Positions 60,362 to 64,000 of a DNA stretch of 64,000 nucleotides are shown one piece after another. The stretch is taken from assembly GCF_964355755.1 (NCBI RefSeq), contig NC_092673.1:28153001-28217000 (forward strand). The letters are read 5' to 3'. The notes under the pieces were generated by a model. It was not told the DNA's origin. It saw only the letters and a program-made list of their open reading frames with translations, and did not search any database. Positions within the stretch are counted from its first letter, which is position 1, and each line of letters opens with the position of its first letter. The translations under genes and the position numbers were made by a program. This stretch comes from Antedon mediterranea. Its lineage: Eukaryota; Echinodermata; Crinoidea; Comatulida; Antedonidae.

Positions 60362-61980
60362 TACATATTAGGCCTCTTCCTAGTAATAATGCAGGGGTCC
60401 CAAGTCTACCGCTACCGCTTTTAGTACCCATCTACCGCGCTACCGCTATCTCGACGTTTTCTACTGCATTTTCAAATTTCCCCATATTTTTGGACAAATT
60501 GATTTACGGTTACGCCCAGGTCAACAAGTCAATAACCAGACAAAAGTGAGGCAGGATGTTGAAACAATGTCTATTCATGCAGTCTCCGTGGTCTATATTG
60601 TGTTTTTATTTGTATGCACTGCCTTTGTTAAACCGTAACAATAATATAAACATGCACGGTACTACACGCCGGACGTTGAAAAAAAAGAAGCGTGCAACCA
60701 ACCGTGAATCAAGCACGTGGTAACCGGAATACGCGATTATCAATTTTGGGAGGATCCAAGTTTTAACTAAATAAACGCTTTGATTACACAGTGGTTGAGA
60801 CACGTTTTTAATAGTTATTACATTTTTTAACACCCTCATAATTAATGGACTCTACCAATGTTGATCCGCTGCAAAGAACAACAGATCGCACATCGCACGA
60901 GGTTGTTGAGGCGGTGTTTTATTTGGTTTTACTGTACGATCCGATAATACGAACATGTTAAATGATTTAAAAGGCATGGATTCGCCAAGCAAGTAGGCCT
61001 ACATTTAATAAAAATTTACCTAAGATTGTCGTAAGCTCTTTTGTTCAAACTTGTTATTTATATAAATCCACCCGTTCCGGCATGCACGCTAGGCATCTAG
61101 CCTAGGCCTACTCCTCGATCGATGTCGCTGGTGGGGAATTTCCCAGCAATAAGAAATCGGCGAAGTAGCTCATAAACGGCCTACATTTTAATGTTACATC
61201 TTTAATGCCACTGTAGTTACGTATGAATAAAACAATATAAAACTCAATGTTTTTCATCTGAAATAATGTTAACTCGCGTAATGTAGCATAAGACGGATTC
61301 GGAATAGTTATTTCGATTGTTTTGGGGTTTTAAAATGGTAGCTAGCTAGGGCCTAGAGAAGTAGAAGCCCAAGGCTAGGCCCGTGCCTAAAAAAAATGAG
61401 TAAATTCTATTGGGCAATACTATTGTGTAAATATTGTACATTAGGCCTATGTAATTAAGTTAAATTATTTTATATACTGGATTTTATTTAAAATACAGTA
61501 TATACTTTTAAAATTCTTTGTACTGAGGGTGTGTCCATAAAAAAAATAAGAATGTAAAAATACGGATGGATAAACCTATGTAAAATTTAAGCCAACTTAT
61601 GTGTAAATATTGTATATACTGTATATGTAACATATTTAGTTAATTAAGAGACGTAAATGACACGCGTGGTTGATTTTCGATTTCCCGCGCGTTGACTTTT
61701 TTTCGACGCCTCGACGAATTGAATGTGGTTCACGACAAAATCTCCTGCGAATGGACTTTTCCAAGTTGGGACCTCTGAATAATGTATAAAGTATAGATAG
61801 GTACCCAGCAAAAAAATCAAAACCAATGTTACTAATTGAGTCTCATAAAAAAATGCAGCGGAAAAATGCATTCACACAAAAATTATACTGGCCCTGCCGC
61901 ACCTATAAATAGAATGATAAAATTGATACACATGTCTATAAATATAATTCAATTCTTTATTAACACATCAAAAAATATTT
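60362..61980. other. Intergenic DNA
   Basis: Includes a TCTACCGCTACCGC repeat-like stretch (60399-60450) and AGGCCTAG tracts (61095-61115, 61350-61380). The short frames present lack family similarity or splice context. Confidence 0.45.
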
Positions 61981-61986
61981 GATAAA

Positions 61987-62022
61987 ATCATGGATTAAAG
62001 AATAGAAGGATATGCATCGACG
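61987..62022 (+). repeat. Left arm of a perfect 36 bp inverted repeat
   Basis: ATCATGGATTAAAGAATAGA to ATGCATCGACG is the exact reverse complement of 63228-63263, with weaker similarity continuing inward (TGACATCAA / TGAGATCAA). Confidence 0.85.
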
Positions 62023-62559
62023 GTGACATCAAACGATTTTACAACGCGCTTGCCTATACTAAAGCACTGCTGCCAATCAAACAAACACGTTCATTGAACT
62101 CCGTGTCTCTAACCGCGGCCCTCTGTAAAACGCTGCGAATCAACTGTTACATTTTTTGAGACCAAAACGTAACCATGTAGAAATCGTATGCGCAGTCTGA
62201 ATGTTCTATTGACATGTCTGCGTCGATGATTAATTGATAACAAACATATATTGCTGAATAATTCTGTTTTAGTTTCATCACAATCGGACTACGAAAAGTT
62301 CACTTTCTTACGACTGGTAATTTTAAGTAGTTGGTAATATTAATAAAATATGCAATTTTTATATTTGAATTATCATTATTTGCCTGCCATCTTCTGTCAT
62401 TAAAAATTGCGTTAATCTATAGAATATTAAATTATGCATTTGACCATGTATGTTGTTAGCGTGGCCGGTGTTCAGACATACACCAATCGTGTTTTTTAAT
62501 ATATGGCTAAGCAGTGGTTTCTTCATAAATCTCCTTAATTATCGATGTGATTATATTTA

Positions 62560-62776
62560 AACTGTAGTGCCTGGTGATTGGCTAGTGGTTATGTCATCCA
62601 CATCACCGGGCCTAATTGAATGAAAACAGCGATCCCTGATCCGGGATTGGCTGGCTATGTATAGTTGCGATTCGTTACCTAGCGGTCGTTTTGAAAAGTA
62701 CACGCAGGGCAAACTTGATCACGAACAAACGAAGTAGGCCTACCTATTATTATTCACACAAGAAGTAAGACAACGG
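62560..62776 (+). promoter_or_regulatory. Promoter-like region and possible 5' leader exon
   Basis: GATTGGCT (62644-62651) and TATGTATAG precede a GC-richer segment ending in a good donor, ACAACG|GTGAGT (at 62776/62777). It could be the first exon of a plus-strand gene to the right. No coding sequence was seen. Confidence 0.4.
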
Positions 62777-63227
62777 TGAGTATTTAAGATTAGCCTAGGC
62801 CTACCTAGGCAGTATCAATGTCGGCAAATCATAGGGTTTACTAGCCCAGTTTAGCCTAGTTAGTACAAGGCCTAGCTAGGCTAGCATTCTTGTAATTTTA
62901 CAACAAATGAGACAACTAATAGTTATTGTCTCAGATGTAGGGCTACTACAGGTCATAAAATGCTACTTTAATCATCATAAAAAAATCATTAGCGTAGATC
63001 AATCGCGGCAGAAACCAACATAGTCAATAGTTGACCATCTACAAACATCATGCAACCAAAGAACGCGCGAAAGAAGCGTAGCCAACAAGGTTAAATGTCG
63101 TTGCACATGTGCAGTAAACAATATATTAGGCACGCGACCGTTTCGTTGTTACCATGCGGTTAATTAAACTGTAACATTGTGGGCGGTCCGCAGTCTGTCG
63201 GCGAGAGTCAAGGAACCCTTGATCTCA

Positions 63228-63263
63228 CGTCGATGCATATCCTTCTATTCTTTAATCCATGAT
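63228..63263 (-). repeat. Right arm of a perfect 36 bp inverted repeat
   Basis: Exact reverse complement of 61987-62022, about 1.2 kb away. Confidence 0.85.
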
Positions 63264-63781
63264 AAAATTAACATGTCTTCTAAAAAAGGCAGAGTTAACA
63301 TCAAAATTATGAGCGCCCCAAAAAAAAAGGAATATAAATTTGTCAATATCGTAAAGTTATCAAAATAAACTGCTTGCTCACTCTCTATAGAAATCATCGT
63401 CGATATTTCGGCTAGGGTAGGCCGATGGACGGTCATTCACCCTTCCTATTACCTAGGCTGTAACACTATAAGATGGTAGACTATCACACGTGACCTAACT
63501 TCAACGGATTGTTGCTCAGCCGCGCCTGCTTTTTTTAGTTCACTCACTCACCACCTCGCGAAAACTAGGCTACAATTTCGACTCTATTTTTACCTTAAAA
63601 ACATTATATAATGAAATAATATTGCATGCTTTATAATAATACATTTATTTGCAAACTATATTAATCAATAACAACCCAAAATAGTTAATTATTACATCAG
63701 TCTTCTCACCTTCTCTAGTACACGTGTTACTCAAATGAGAGTTGTTGAGAAAAGGAAATCAATTGGAGAGGAAATACTTAC

Positions 63782-63884
63782 CATGCGGTCTTTGATCATT
63801 AGTCTACCATGTCCAGGCTATAATAGAGGGCGCAATTGTTTCTGGACAAACAAGACTACAGAAACCGGGTAAAAAGGAAAAAGG
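63782..63884 (-). other. Possible TOP-like first exon
   Basis: On the minus strand a CCTTTTTCCTTTTT run begins at 63884 and the segment ends in GCATG|GTAAGT. This fits a short 5' leader of a TOP-class transcript, such as a ribosomal protein or snoRNA host. Which gene it serves is inference. Confidence 0.45.
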
Positions 63885-63919
63885 ACACGTACAGAAATGG
63901 TAACATTACGTGTAATAAA

Positions 63920-63970
63920 GATTTGACCAATCAGAGGTAGCCACAAATAGCCAGTTGAGCCAATCAGAAA
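63920..63970 (-). promoter_or_regulatory. Two CCAAT boxes
   Basis: CCAATCAG occurs at 63927 and 63960, about 45 and 75 bp upstream of the TOP-like start at 63884: typical NF-Y spacing for a minus-strand promoter. Confidence 0.5.
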
Positions 63971-64000
63971 AAGACACGCTAGGCCTTATATCGTGTAAAA

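Noticed and set aside
61644-61871. Minus-strand 75-residue frame with a hydrophobic stretch
   Set aside because: No splice context, no recognisable family, and the region is AT-rich intergenic DNA.

Overview
This is AT-rich animal DNA with many short introns and many miniature transposons. The predicted proteins look deuterostome. Together with the recurrent AGGCCTAG-type tracts this suggests an echinoderm, but no sequence here fixes the species.

Layout. 1-3542 (+): 3' part of a membrane protein gene with EGF and SEA domains. 3640-14999: repeats, namely a minisatellite, a ~9 kb palindromic satellite (about 5345-14215) broken by an inserted element, and a ~145 bp tandem repeat. 15314-19684 (-): TRIM45-like E3 ligase. 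20966-23011 (-): ribosomal protein RPS18, head-to-head with VPS52 (23340-31275, +), the GARP/EARP tethering subunit. 32835-37692 (-): FOXRED1-like mitochondrial FAD protein, head-to-head with EIF3G (38472-41600, +). 41600-47460: tandem repeats, an inverted-repeat element and a ~4 kb element with long terminal inverted repeats. 47700-58460 (-): a chain of very short exons whose introns carry box C/D and H/ACA snoRNAs, read here as a snoRNA host gene. 58460-64000: transposon remnants and two promoter-like regions.

The most notable locus is the snoRNA host. At least eleven snoRNA-like sequences sit on one strand, almost always one per intron. Four families are present as diverged pairs. Two families carry 28S rRNA guides like those of vertebrate U24/U76 and U77/U80, and U76, U77 and U80 lie in the human GAS5 host gene. 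The spliced exons have no convincing conserved reading frame, as expected for a UHG/GAS5-type transcript.

The protein genes are housekeeping (ribosome, translation initiation, vesicle tethering, complex I assembly) plus one ubiquitin ligase and one surface protein. At least eighteen copies of one MITE family (terminal sequence CTGTCTACACTATCAAAC) lie in introns, UTRs and intergenic DNA. Exon limits come from reading splice sites, frame continuity and remembered family sequence; no alignment was run.
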